Source: Lactuca virosa
Taxonomy: Eukaryota > Streptophyta > Magnoliopsida > Asterales > Asteraceae
Length of the DNA stretch: 64,000 nt
Direction: 5' to 3'
NCBI GenBank assembly: GCA_928212115.1
Contig: CAKMRJ010002223.1
Location: 301,258,547 to 301,322,546, forward strand
The position numbers were made by a program, and so were the translations under genes. Positions 21,992-34,889 of the stretch are shown piece after piece. Below the pieces are notes generated by a model. That model did no database searches, was not told the origin of the DNA, and saw nothing but the letters and a program-made list of their open reading frames with translations. The first letter of the stretch is position 1, and each line of letters opens with the position of its first letter.

Positions 21992-23490
21992 GTTGGTATC
22001 AGAGCATTAGTTTAAGCGAACTAGGAAATTTGTAGGATTTCTAGACTTAAACTTAGAATGCTAAGCGATGATTGTGAGTTGAGTGTGTCTATTATATTTT
22101 AGGTAGTACACCTAAATTGACACGAGTACTAGTTTATTTTAGGAAGGATGCCTAAAATGCTTTTATGTGCTAAATGTTTTGTGTTATTGCTATAATGATG
22201 CTATTATTTGTTCGGATCTATGGTTTGTTGCCGACCGGATCTGGAAACCTTATGTTTGTAGGATTCTAAGCGTATGATTACGAGATTAGAACTAATATGT
22301 AAACGCTTCGAAGTGATAAGGAGATTTATACGTCTATCGTAAATAAAGCTTTCTTATCTTAAATTCTCGCCCAGTACACCGAACGTCTGCTTGGGTGTAC
22401 AAAACGTTATGGTGAAGACTCGTAGAGAATTGAGTAGATGGAGGAAATGAAAATCTTATGATAGTGAATGATACCTATCAGAAGATATCGTAAGAGTGGT
22501 ATCTTGCCTTTAGAATATGTTTAATAAAATAACGAAACGTTTAGAGGGGTACGGTACGTCTGAAGTACACCTCCGATTGGCAGGATGATGAATGGTTGGT
22601 GTAATTCTTGAAGTTGTCCCATCGTCTGGAATTTCCATCACCAACCAAGTTGAAGTAGAATTGATTGAAGATACTCGTGGAAGAAGTCCTAGTAGAGTCT
22701 AGGAAAATTCTATGATTAATTGGACACATTCGTATGTGTTAAATTGTTTTGTGATTTTAGGACTTGGGGACTGCGAGACAGTACTTGGGACGAGTATGAG
22801 TAGGTGTGAATAGTAGTAGAGATCTATACTACTCGAAGCACAGGACTCACGCTTGGCTCAGGGAAAGTCACAAGGTTACCAAGAAACTAGTGATTGATTC
22901 TGTTTTATTCGGATATGTCATTACCCTTGTTTCGGTAATGACTAGTAAGTTGGTTGTTATTCCGACCCTAGTGGTCATATCAAATTGAGTTCGACTACGA
23001 TGAGTTTGTTACATGGTTCGGAGGACCAAGTTCGATGTAGCATCTGACTAAAGTCAGAAGGTTGAAATTAATGCGATCGATAGCATCGCGCTCGTTGTTA
23101 ATAAAGCTTGTAGCTGGAAATGCTATATGCTAAAATGTGATTATATCACATTAAGATACGAACGAAGGTATATTCCATTCTAGAATTTGAATCAAAGAGA
23201 CTTGAGTCTAGACGTTGCATCATCCGATGAAGGTCATTAGAACATGACCCGTCGATCTGTTACAATAGATAAGGGGAAGTACTTATCCTAAGAAGAAGAA
23301 GGAGTCCTCAATAAGGATTCATTTTGTAACTTGTAGGTTACGATTGAAAGTCCAACCTAGTACGAAGAGCAGGTGTAAGATTGAGCATCATGGTTATTAC
23401 TTAGGATGTAAAGATAACGTATGGAATCATTATACAAGTCCTATTTTTGTTGATGATTCCGGGACGTAATCATCTTAAGGGGGAGATAAT
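21992..23490 (+). other. Element F internal region 1, non-coding
   Basis: Begins with the primer-binding site TGGTATCAGAGC (21994-22005), a perfect initiator tRNA-Met match, and ends with the polypurine tract AAGGGGGAGA (23477-23486). In 1499 bp no frame exceeds about 62 codons and none has a known motif, so gag and pol are absent. Confidence 0.88.
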
Positions 23491-26036
23491 TGTAACGCCC
23501 GTAGATCCGGGCTAGTCAATTTAGAGACGATAAGCATCAAAAATGATTTTTGATGGAAGATTAATTAGAAGGATTAATCTTAACCAAGTGTAGTATATGT
23601 CTCAAGGTTTCCGGATATATAAAGAATGCCAAAATCCGAGTTATAACGAAGAAGTTATGACCTGTCGAAGTTTCGCGACAAACCGGCACGGTGTTGAATG
23701 TCGTAAAAAGTGAGTTTTTGATAAACTACTTTTTAGCCTTAGTAATCTAAACGAAACTCGTAGTATTCGTTAAACCGAGAAGTTCGATAAAAAGAACGCC
23801 CAAATCTGACTTCGTATGAGGAAGTTATGATTTTTCGAAGCTTCAGCTTAGCAGTAGACAGCTAAAAAAACTCGAATTTTAGATCGAGTGATTTTTAGCC
23901 GACACTACCTAAACGAGAATCGAAGGTCTCGTCATTAGTAGCACAATGGTAAAAAGTCTGACGAAAACGGACGTCGGATGAAGAAGTTATGAATTTTTAA
24001 CGGATTTCCTGTCCCGGTCTGTTAAAAATAATAATAAAAAAATTAAAGTCAAAATTAGCCGACAAAGTCTAAACGAAAGTTGTAGAGCGTAATTTTACCT
24101 ACGCGTGCATATAAAGAACGTCAAAAACGGAGCTCGTATGCGAAAGTTATGGATTTTAGAAGTTTTGGCGCGAAAATCGAGAAATTATTTTAAAATCCGA
24201 GAAAATTCGCATAGGCCACGTGATCCTCGCATGCTTGGCTCGTGCCCGACTCGCGTGTCGCATGCTGATTCGACCGAGGGTGCGGTCCAATAGGCTTCCG
24301 ACGCGCATCGCTGCTGATGCCCCGTGTCCGAGGTGCTGGCCCAATCCGAAGCCGGCACGTAGCCTCCTCGCATCTGAGCCTCGCCGAAGCTGCCACCTGG
24401 TCCGAACCTCGCAGCCAGCAGCCTTCCCTCAGGATCCGAGGCTCGCATTTGCTGCCGTGTGGAGCTTCCTCAGCCATTGATCTTCGGTCTCACAGCCTAT
24501 AAATAGGAGGGTGCGAGACCTCCCGGGTATACTTTGAAAATTTGTCATTTTTAGCCCTTTTTTCAATATTTCTTTCATTTCAACATCCCCCGAAGCCCCG
24601 GTACTTATTCCAAAGCCCGGAATACGCCACGAAGTGCCCGAGAAGCCCGGAGAATTTATCTTTTCGGTTTCGAAGCCCGACCTTTCACAGAGCCCGGTTT
24701 CTCAATAAAACTCCCGGTTTTATTAGAAACGATCGTTTTAGGACACGAATTGCTGCCCGATTTTCATTAAATCAGGTGAGTGTGTAGTCACTTTCATCTT
24801 ACACATAGATATGAAGTATTTTATATAAAATACGTGATATGTGTATATATTATTTTATATAAAATACGTGATATGTGTATATATGTTGTTTGTTTATTTG
24901 AGATGGATGTTGAATGAATGTTTTATACATGTTTAAAATGATTTAAAATGTATATATATTTTATCTTCAAATATGTTGGGTAAAACATGGGTAGATAAAG
25001 TATGAGGGATAAAAGTACAGTATAGATGTACGTTGGTAGCTATGGATTTAGTATAGTATAGATGTACGTTGGTAGCTATGAATTTAGTACATTATAGATG
25101 TACGTTGGTAGCTACGGATTTAGTATGTTGGCAGCTATGGACTTAGTGCATGTTGTATAAACCTTGGCGACGATGTGACTTCGTGCCTATTAGATAAACA
25201 TTGGCGACGATGTGACTTCATGCCTATTAGATAAACCCTGGCGACTATGAGACGTAGTGCCTATTGTATAAACCCTGGCGACTATGTGACGTAGTGCCTG
25301 TTGTATAAACCTTGGCGACGATGTGACTTCGTGCCTATTTGACATAAATTGCTGAGGGAAAGCAATGTTGTCACCCTGGTGTTTGTTTTATTTGACATAA
25401 ATTGCTGAGGAAAAGCAATGTTGTCACCCTGATGTTTGTCTTGTTTAACATAATTTGCTGAGGAAAGCAAAGTTGTCACCTTATTGGTTGTCTTGTTTGA
25501 CATAAATTGTTGAGGAAAACAATGTTGTCACCCCTAATGAAAATCCTTAGGCTAGGTCCCTTGTGATAGTTGTCTTAGGGACGTAAGGTGAGGATAATGG
25601 GAATGGGTAATTAGGGTTGTTTTTGGTTGATGAAATTAATAAATTATTTGTTGATTGATAAACTTAAAGAGTTTATTATTTATTGTGGGTTGAAAACCCT
25701 ATATGCTCACCAGGCTTCCAAGCCTGACCCACTCAGTTTGTTTGTATCACAGGTATGGATACGAAGTTGCTTTACACTGAGAGATTAAAAGAGAAGTAGA
25801 TCACTAGTGTAAATGAATGTAAGTTTTGTTTATGCTTATGTTTTTATATTGACAATGACATCACAATGGTTTTAGTGAATAAAATACATTTCTTCGGAAA
25901 TGATTTCATAACATTTTTATCATGTTTTTCTGGGAACAAATTCCGCAACACTTTTAATCAAATGATTACTCTGATTTTATTTTAAAAAGCATAAACGAAA
26001 TCGGTCTTTTCTGGCCGTGAAATTGGGGATGTCACA
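23491..26036 (+). repeat. Element F LTR 2 (middle)
   Basis: 2546 bp. Same layout as LTR 1 plus the segment that LTR 1 lacks: a duplicated TATTTTATATAAAATA-containing unit (about 24813-24885) and three ~36-bp units on TAGATGTACGTTGGTAGCTA (about 25023-25130). TATA box 24496-24505; predicted intron 24776-25752. Equal in length to LTR 3. Confidence 0.92.
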
Positions 26037-27535
26037 GTTGGTATCAGAGCATTAGTTTAAGTGAACTAGGAAATTTGTAGGATTTCTAGACTTAAACTTA
26101 GAATGCTAAGCGATGATTGTGAGTTGAGTGTGTCTATTATATTTTAGGTAGTACACCTAAATTGACACGAGCACTAGTTTATTTTAGGAAGGATGCCTAA
26201 AATGCTTTTATGTGCTAAATGTTTTGTGTTATTGCTATAATGATGCTATTATTTGTTCGGATCTATGGTCTGTTGCCGACCGGATCTGGAAACCTTATGT
26301 GTGTAGGATTCTAAGCGTATGATTACATGATTAGAAGTAACATGTAAACGTTTCGAAGTGATAAGGAGATTTATACGTCTATCGTAAATAAAGCTTTCTT
26401 ATCTTAAATTCTCGCCCAGTACACCGAACGTCTGCTTGGGTGTACAAAACGTTATGGTGAAGACTCGTAGAGAATTGAGTAGATGGAGGAAATGAAAAGC
26501 TTATGATAGTGAATGATACCTATCATAAGTTATCGTAAGAGTGGTATCTTGACTTTAGAATATGTTTAATAAAATAACGAAACGTTTAGAGGGGTACGGT
26601 ACGTCTGAAGTACACCTCCGATTGGCAGGATGATGAATGGTTGGTGTAATTCTTGAAGTTGTCCCATCGTCTGGAATTTCCATCACCAACCAAGTTGAAG
26701 TAGAATTGATTGAAGATACTCGTGGAAGAAGTCCTAGTAGAGTCTAGGAAAATTCTATGATTAATTGGACACATTCGTATGTGTTAAATTGTTTTGTGAT
26801 TTTAGGACTTGGGGACTGCGAGACAGTACTTGGGACGAGTATGAGTAGGTGTGAATAGTAGTAGAGATCTATACTACTCGAAGCACAGGACTCACGCTTG
26901 GCTCAGGAAAAGTCACAAGGTTACCAAGAAACTAGTGATTGATTCTGTTTTATTCGGATATGTCATTACCCTTGTTTCGGTAATGACTAGTAAGTTGGTT
27001 GTTATTCCGACCCTAGTGGTCATATCAAATTGAGTCCGACTACGATGAGTTTGTTACATGGTTCGGAGGACCAAGTTCGATGTAGCATCTGACTAAAGTC
27101 AGAAGGTTGAAATTAATGCGATCGATAGCATCGCGCTCGTTGTTAATAAAGCTTGTAGCTGGAAATGCTATATGCTAAAATGTGATTATATCACATTAAG
27201 ATACGAACGAAGGTATATTCCATTCTGGAATTTGAATCAAAGAGACTTGAGTCTAGACGTTGCATCATCCGATGAAGGTCATTAGAACATGACCCGTCGA
27301 TCTGTTACAATAGATAAGGGGAAGTACTTATCCTAAGAAGAAGAAGGAGTCCTCAATAAGGATTCATTTTGTAACTTGTAGGTTACGATTGAAAGTCCAA
27401 CCTAGTACGAAGAGCAGGTGTAAGATTGAGCATCATGGTTATTACTTAGGATGGAAAGATAACGTATGGAATCATTATACAAGTCCTATTTTTGTTGATG
27501 ATTCCGGGACGTAATCATCCTAAGGGGGAGATAAT
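26037..27535 (+). other. Element F internal region 2, non-coding
   Basis: A near-identical 1499-bp copy of internal region 1: primer-binding site 26039-26050, polypurine tract TAAGGGGGAGA (27521-27531), no gag or pol. Only scattered single-base differences from region 1. Confidence 0.88.
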
Positions 27536-30081
27536 TGTAACGCCCGTAGATCCGAGCTAGTCAATTTAGAGACGATAAGCATCAAAAATGATTTTTGATG
27601 GAAGATTAGTTAGAAGGATTAATCTTAACCAAGTGTAGTATATGTCTCAAGGTTTCCGGATATATAAAGAATGCCGAAATCCGAGTTATAACGAAGAAGT
27701 TATGACCTGTCGAAGTTTCGCGACAAACCGGCACGGTGTTGAATGTCGTAAAAAGTGAGTTTTTGATAAACTACTTTTTAGCCTTAGTAATCTAAACGAA
27801 ACTCGTAGTATTCGTTAAACCGAGAAGTTCGATAAAAAGAACGCCCAAATCTGACTTCGTATGAGGAAGTTATGATTTTTCGAAGTTTCAGCTTAGCAGT
27901 AGACAGCTAAAAAAACTCGAATTTTAGATCGAGTGATTTTTAGCCGACACTACCTAAACGAGAATCAAAGGTCTCGTCATTAGTAGCACAATGGTAAAAA
28001 GTCTGACGAAAACGGACGTCGGATGAAGAAGTTATGAATTTTTAACGGATTTCCTGTCCCGGTCTGTTAAAAATAATAATATAAAAATTAAATTCAAAAT
28101 TAGCCGACAAAGTCTAAAAGAAAGTTGTAGAGCGTAATGTTACCTACGCGTGCATATAAATAACGTCAAAAACGGAGCTCGTATGCGAAAGTTATGGATT
28201 TTAGAAGTTTTGGCGCGAAAATCGAGAAATTATTTTAAAATCCGAGAAAATTCGCATAGGCCACGTGATCCTCGCATGCTTGGCTCGTGCCCGACTCGCG
28301 TGTCGCATGCTGATTCGACCGAGGGTGCGGTCCAATAGGCTTCCGACGCGCATCGCTGCTGATGCCCCGTGTCCGAGGTGCTGGCCCAATCCGAAGCCGA
28401 CACGTAGCCTCCTCGCATCCGAGCCTCGCCGAAGCTGCCACCTGGTCCGAACCTCGCAGCCAGCAGCCTTCCCTCCGGATTCGAGGCTCGCATCTGCTGC
28501 CGCGTGGAGCTTCCTCAGCCATTGATCTTCGGTCTCGCAGCCTATAAATAGGAGGGTGCGAGACCTCCCGGGTATACTTTGAAAATTTGTCATTTTTTGC
28601 CCTTTTTTCAATATTTCTTTCATTTCAACATCCCCCGAAGCCCCGGTACTTATTCCAAAGCCCGGAATACGCCACGAAGTGCCCGAGAAGCCCGAAAAAT
28701 TTATCTTTTCGGTTTCGAAGCCCGACCTTTCGCAGAGCCCGGTTTCTCAATAAAACTCCCGGTTTTGTTAGAAACGATCGTTTTAGGAAACGAATTGTTG
28801 CCCGATTTTCATTAAATCAGGTGAGTGTGTAGTCACTTTCATCTTACACATAGATATGAAGTATTTTATATAAAATATGTGATATGTGTATATATTATTT
28901 TATATAAAATACGTGATATGTGTATATATGTTGTTTGTTTATTTGAGATGGATGTTGAATGAATGTTTTATACATGTTTAAAATGATTTAAAATGTATAT
29001 ATATTTTATCTTCAAATATGTTGGGTAAAACATGGGTAGATAAAGTATGAGGGATAGAAGTACAGTATATATGTACGTTGGTAGCTATGAATTTAGTATA
29101 GTATAGATGTACGTTGGTAGCTATGAATTTAGTACAGTATAGATGTACGTTGGTAGCTACGGATTTAGTATGTTGTCAGCTATAGACTTAGTGCATGTTG
29201 TATAAACCTTGGCGACGATGTGACTTCGTGCCTATTAGATAAACCTTGGTGACGATGTGACTTCGTGCCTATTAAATAAACCCTGGCGACTATGAGACGT
29301 AGTGCCTATTGTATAAACCCTGGCGACTATGTGACGTAGTGCTTGTTGTATAAACCTTGGCGACGATGTGACTTCGTGCCTATTTGACATAAATTGTTGA
29401 GGGAAAGCAATGTTGTCACCCCGGTGTTTGTTTTATTTGACATAAATTGCTGAGGGAAAGCAATGTTGTCACCCTGATGTTTGTCTTGTTTGACATAATT
29501 TGCTGAGGAAAGCAAAGTTGTCACCTTATTGGTTGTCTTGTTTGACATAAATTGTTGAGGAAAACAATGTTGTCACCCCTAATGAAAATCCTTGGGCTAG
29601 GTCCCTTGTGATAGTTGTCTTAGGGACGTAAGGTGAGGATAACGGGAATGGGTAATTAGGGTTGTTTTTGGTTGATGAAATTAATAAATTATTTGTTGAT
29701 TGATAAACTTAAAGAGTTTATTATTTATTGTGGGTTGAAAACCCTATATGCTCACCAGGCTTCCAAGCCTGACCCACTCAGTTTGTTTGTATCACAGGTA
29801 TGGATACAAAGTTGCTTTACACTGAGAGATTAAAAGAGAAGTAGATCACTAGTGTAAATGAATGTAAGTTTTGTTTATGCTTATGTTTTTATATTGACAA
29901 TGACATCCCAATGGTTTTAGTGAATAAAATACATTTCTTCGGAAATGATTTGATAACATTTTTATCATGTTTTTCTGGGAACAAATTCCGCAACACTTTT
30001 TATCAAATGATTACTCTGATTTTATTTTAGAAAGCATAAACGAAATCGGTCTTTTCTGGCCGTGAAATTGGGGATGTCACA
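27536..30081 (+). repeat. Element F LTR 3 (outer right)
   Basis: 2546 bp, the closest match to LTR 2. TATA box 28541-28550; predicted intron 28821-29797. It ends GGGGATGTCACA at 30081, followed by the right target duplication GTATG (30082-30086). Confidence 0.92.
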
Positions 30082-30086
30082 GTATG

Positions 30087-31741
30087 GGGTTCGGTGTACC
30101 ATATACACGGACCACAAGAGCTTGAAGTATTTGATGGATCAGCCCAACCTGAATATGCGCCAGAGGAGATGGTTGGACGTGGTAAAGGATTATGATTGTG
30201 AGATCCTGTACCACCCGGGCAAAGCTAATATTGTAGCTGATGCCCTGAGCCGTAGGGCGGAGAGTGCCCCAATTCGAGACGTATGTATGCGGCTGACAGT
30301 GATGACTCCAGTGTTGGACACCATTCGGGAGACCCAGGTAGAGGCCATGAGACCAGAGAATCGCAAGAGAGAACGGGTGATCGGGCAGGTATCTGAGTTC
30401 ATTACCGATAGCCGAGGGCTTATGACCTTTCAGGGTCGAATTTGGGTGCCATTTGAGGGCGGGGCACGTACCATTTTGATAGAGGAGGCGCACATATCGA
30501 GGTTTTCGATCCATCACGGGGCCACTAAGATGTATTTGGACCTGAAGAGAGACTATTGGTGGCCCTGTATGAAGAGGGATGTTGCGTGGTTTGTGGAGAG
30601 GTGCTTGACCTGTCGCAGGGTTAAGGCCGAGCACCAGCGACCGCATGGCAAGTTGCAGCCACTTGAGATTCCCCAGTGGAAGTGGGAACATATTTCCATG
30701 GATTTTATCACCAAATTTCCGAGGACTGCGAGAGGTGTCGATGCAATTTGGGTGATCGTTGATCGGCTGACGAAGAGCGCTCATTTTCTTGCTATCAGTG
30801 AGAGCTCTTCTGCGGAGAGGCTGGCAGAGTTGTATGTGAGAGAGGTGGTATCGCGGCATGGAGTACCGATCTCGATCGTGTCGGACCGAGATGTGCGTTT
30901 CACTTCCAGGTTCTGGAAGAAATTCCATGAGGAGTTGGGTACGAGGCTACATTTCAGTACCACATACCACCCACAGACGGACGGTCAGAGCGAGCGGACG
31001 ATTCAGACGCTCGAGGATATGCTTAGGGCATGTGTGTTGGATTTTGGAGGAAGTTGGGACACGTATCTGCCATTGGCTGAGTTTTCTTATAACAACAGCC
31101 ACCATTCGAGTATTGGTATGCCTCCCTTCGAGTTGTTGTATGGGCGGAGATGTCGGACTCCCATTTGCTGGGGAGAGGTAGGGCAGCGCGTGATGGGTAG
31201 CACTGAGATAGTGCTTCAGACGACTGAGCAGATACAGCAGGTCAGGCAGAGGTTGTTGACAGCCCAGAGTCGCCAGAAGAGTTATGCGGATAGGCGACGA
31301 TCCGAGCTTGAGTTTCATGTGGGAGACTTCGTATTCCTGAAGGTGTCTCCTTGGAAAGGAGTGATCCGATTCAGGAAGAGGGGCAAGTTGGGGCCCCGGT
31401 ACATTGGTCCGTTCAGGGTGACCGCAAGGGTGGGCAGGGTAGCGTATCGTTTGGAGCTACCTGCGGAGTTGAGCCAGATTCATGATACCTTCCACGTGTC
31501 TCAGTTGAGGAAGTGTATTGCCGACGAGACGGCAGTGGTACCGTTAGAGGACATTCAGGTGGATACGAGCCTGAATTATATTGAGATGCCAATCGCGATT
31601 GTAGATCGAAAGATCAAGATTCTGAGGAACAAGGAGGTGCCCCTGTTTCAGGTCCAGTGGCAACATCGGAGAGGGTCCGAGCTGACTTGGGAGCCGGAGT
31701 CGCAGATGCGGGAGCAGCATCCAGAGTTGTTTACGGCATGA
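30087..31741 (+). pseudogene. pol: Element A Pol, RNase H end-integrase-chromodomain (3' part)
   Basis: Continues the frame broken at 19752. RNase H end (YTDHKSLKYL, DVVKDYDCEILYHPGKAN, ADALSR), integrase HHCC zinc-binding segment (HHGATKMY ... CLTCRRVK), the DDE core (SMDFITKFP, VSDRDVRFTSRFW, FSTTYHPQTDGQSERTIQTLE), the GPY-type module (GKLGPRYIGPFRV) and a chromodomain-like tail (VQWQHRRGSELTWEPE...HPELF). Stop at 31739-31741, 38 bases before the 3' LTR. This part has no internal stop or shift. It cannot be translated in place because of element F. Confidence 0.92.
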
Positions 31742-31765
31742 GACTTCAAGGGCGAAGTCTGGTTC

Positions 31766-31779
31766 TAGTGGGGGAGAAT
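31766..31779 (+). other. Polypurine tract of element A
   Basis: TAGTGGGGGAGAAT immediately before the 3' LTR, the plus-strand priming site for reverse transcription. Confidence 0.75.
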
Positions 31780-33472
31780 TGTAACATCTCGAAATTCAGG
31801 TACATCTCTTATACCCTTCTTCTTTTCCAAGTTGTCAAGTTTGGCCCCTTAAAGGAAATATTAAGGCATATGAGTACGCGGGGCGTACTGCAGAGTACGC
31901 TACGCGTACTCATGCGCTTAAGTTGGACGCGGACTCGCCTAGGTACGCTGGGCGTACCCAAGGTTACGCCGGGCGTAACCGGCCCAGATGCAAACCCTAA
32001 ATTGTGGCTTGTGCACTATAAAAGGAATGTTAAGGCCTTATCCTCAGCCACCATTTTAGAGAGTGAAACCCTAATAGAGAGATACCCTTCGTCCCTAGCT
32101 TGTGTGTGTGTGTTCTAAGCTTCAAAGTGCCATTTCAAGGTGGTGAAAGAGAAGAGGAGGCCATTTTAGGAGCTAGAAGTTGGTGGACAAGAGTAAATCT
32201 GAGTTCTACAGAGGTTGGAGCTTCTTTCTGAGGTAAAAAGCTCAAAGCTTTCCTTGTCATTTGTGATTTGTACTTCTTGGACCAACTTTTAGGGTTTTTG
32301 GTCCCAAGGTGGAGACTTTATGAGCAAATGGTCTCCATAAGCCTAGATCGCCATATTTCAGAGTAAAATGAGTTGTAGGTTCATAAAAATCTAATCTTGG
32401 ACGTAAAAATTGATCCATGCATGAGATCTAGACTTTATGAGAAATGAGGGAAGGTGTTAAAGTGATTAGGGACCTTTACAGCCATGCAAAGGCTTAAAGG
32501 TCTCGACTTTATGGATTAAATGGTCTTAGAGAAGTCAGATCTGGAGTTTGAGTTTGTGTCTTAACCGTTTAAGACCAAAATCCATGAATGCATGAAACTG
32601 AGACTTACGCTGGGCGTAAATCTCAGTACGCGCAGCGTAAGGGTCTGAGACCCCGATTCTGGATCACCGGAGTACGCCCAGCGTACAAGAGCTGGTACGC
32701 GCCGCGTACTGCCCCTGTTGACTTTCGTTGACTTTTAGGGTTTTGGTCAACATTTGGACTTTTGGGTCAAGGAGGGGTAAAATGGTCTTTTACCCTTCTG
32801 TGGGATTGTAGGAAAGGATGTAATCTAGTCTTTTAGAGCCATTATTTATTTGAGAGTACTGTTTATGTGTTTAGGCGGGGACTAGATCAGTGTTTTCGTG
32901 TGCGAGATTATCCGAGATACCCGAGGTGAGTCTTCTCACTATACATTACCTAGAGTGGTATTTATGTGTAGACCAGAGGGTCTTGTATGTTATGTGTATA
33001 TATGAGATTATGTGCATTGTGTTATATATATGCTATGTGTTAAACAAACCGGGCCGGAGGGCCCAACGATATAGACCGGACCGAAGGGTCCAACGACACA
33101 GACTGGACCGAAGGGTCCGACGAGCTATGACCGGACCAGAGGGTCCAACGAGCTACGGGACTGGAGGGTCCCGCTGAGACACATCGACCGGAGGGTCGTA
33201 CTGTAGCCTCGAGTGGCGTGTGTGTTGTATGTGGTATTTTGGGGAACTCATTAAGCATTTATGCTTACCATGTTGTGTGTTATGTGTTTCAGGTACCAGT
33301 GAGGATCGCGGGAAGGCGCCGGCATGATCAGTACACACTCATAGAGATTATGTTGAGATTCTGGGAGTTGTTTTGTGATGATGACATTGGATACGTAATG
33401 TTTTGATATTGTTTTATGATTAAAAGTATGATTTAAAAATGAAAAATTGTTTTGGAAATTTACGTTGTTACA
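31780..33472 (+). repeat. Element A 3' LTR
   Basis: 1693 bp, very similar to the 5' LTR. TATA box 32016-32025; predicted intron 32926-33292; minisatellite 33047-33203. It keeps the ~65-bp segment missing from the 5' copy (about 32690-32758), including another TACGCGCCGCGTA palindrome. Right target duplication ATAAT at 33473-33477. Confidence 0.92.
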
Positions 33473-34889
33473 ATAATATTTCAATCACTATTAACTGTAT
33501 CTTGAATGCAAATACCAACTAATAAGTAAATTAAACAATTTGTATGATTTAGTATGGAAGGGCTCCATCATCATCTTACTTAATGTTTTATGGATTTGAA
33601 GCCGATGTTGGATTAAAGCTTCTAAACCCAAAATCTACTAAATACATACTTGTGTAATACTCTAAATGTGGCTTATATTATCATATGCAAACCCACCAAG
33701 AATAAGTTTTCTTATTCTTGTGAAAGCTAAGTTAGTAGAAAGAAAGCTTCTAATGACAAAGTGAGTGGGAAGTACATGGAACTTGAAGCAGCTCAAGAAC
33801 CATAACCTTATGTAGTAATAGTTGGCACTAGTTTTAACAAGGAATGTTAAACTTGAATAATAGCTATTCACAAACACAAATTGTTCGCATTAATGGTAGA
33901 AATCATCTATGACTTGAGAATTGTGGAATCTCTCATTGATGAGCCTTTATTGATGGTTTTTGGAAAATCCATCCAATACCAAGATGCTATGTCAGATCTC
34001 GAATCTGATAAATGACTTAGAGTCATGAATAGGAGATGTAATCCATGTATGAGAATCAAGTATGGGCTTGATTAAAATTTATCCCTATAGAAAGGCTAGA
34101 AGGAGAAAATGATTCTTCTAGAAAGAATAAATTACATGGATAACCATACACATTTAAAGCAAGACTTGTAGTAAAAGGATTGTATGATCAAACCTTTTTC
34201 ACAAGCAGCTATGATTAGATCAAAAAGGATATTATTTACTATAAATTCATATTCTTAATATGAGATATATATAGCAAATAGATTTCAAGAAATACCGCTT
34301 TTTTTAATAGACATCTACTAGAAGATATCTATATAGATTAGCCTAGAGGTTTTCTTAATCCATGTTATCCTAACAAAATGTGTAGAGCTTGAGATCCACT
34401 TGTGGATATAAAGCAAACATCTAAATGTTATAATCATCATTTTATGTAAAACTCCAAGGTGTTTTTATATCAAAATAGAAATGTGTGTTTACTAAGAACT
34501 AGTGGGAGTAAGTGACATTCCTAATCTTGTAAGAATGAGACATACTTAATCATTTGAAATCTCATTCTGACTAAGCAAGATTGTTTTCACCTTGACTCGG
34601 ATAGTGTTTCTAAAATGAAAAACTTAGGAAGGAGAAGATACATTCTTGGAATGTAAAATCTATAACGGATTGATAAAATGAATGTTAAAAGTTTCATGTC
34701 CTTATACATATATTGGCAATATCTTGAAAGGGATCAAGACACAAGATTCTTTTGGAGAATTCTTGGCATTGTCAGATGGCACCATTTTGAGTTAGGCTCA
34801 AAAGTAAATAGCTTATAGGCTTGAACTAGATGAAATAATTTATATTCCATTTACTTGGCAAATGAATTCATCATTTACGCCATGTAATG
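33473..34889 (+). pseudogene. Decayed copia integrase tail and reverse transcriptase (right part)
   Basis: Continues the second copia element after element A. In shifting frames one can read the copia RT entry TFKARLVVKG (about 34150-34182), TAFFNRHLLEDIYID and PRGFLNPCYPNK (about 34295-34380), and later YILG and YIGNILKGIKTQDS (about 34645-34760), all in the order expected for copia RT. Many stops and shifts. It is cut at 34890 by element B. Confidence 0.65.

Larger units (their letters stand above)
19753..30081 (+). mobile_element. Element F: non-coding LTR element in tandem form with three LTRs
   Basis: LTRs at 19753-21991, 23491-26036 and 27536-30081, all starting TGTAACGCCCGTAG and ending GGGGATGTCACA, are separated by two internal regions of exactly 1499 bp. 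One 5-bp duplication, GTATG (19748-19752 and 30082-30086), flanks the whole, so it behaves as one insertion site. The second and third LTR-plus-internal periods are both 4045 bp. No gag or pol is encoded; a single unit would be a LARD-like non-autonomous element relying on another element's proteins. The orientation follows the primer-binding sites and polypurine tracts. Confidence 0.93.
14598..33472 (+). mobile_element. Element A: Ty3/gypsy retrotransposon, split by a nested insertion
   Basis: LTRs at 14598-16227 and 31780-33472 begin TGTAACAT and end GTTACA, and the 5-bp duplication ATAAT flanks the element (14593-14597, 33473-33477). Order is LTR, primer-binding site, gag, intron, protease, RT, RNase H, [element F], integrase with chromodomain-like tail, polypurine tract, LTR; the RT-RNaseH-INT order marks Ty3/gypsy. 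Without the 10.3-kb insertion it would be about 8.5 kb. The frame carries two CAG-to-TAG-like stops and no frameshift outside the insertion, so it is comparatively young. It is inserted in the integrase region of an older copia element. Confidence 0.93.
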
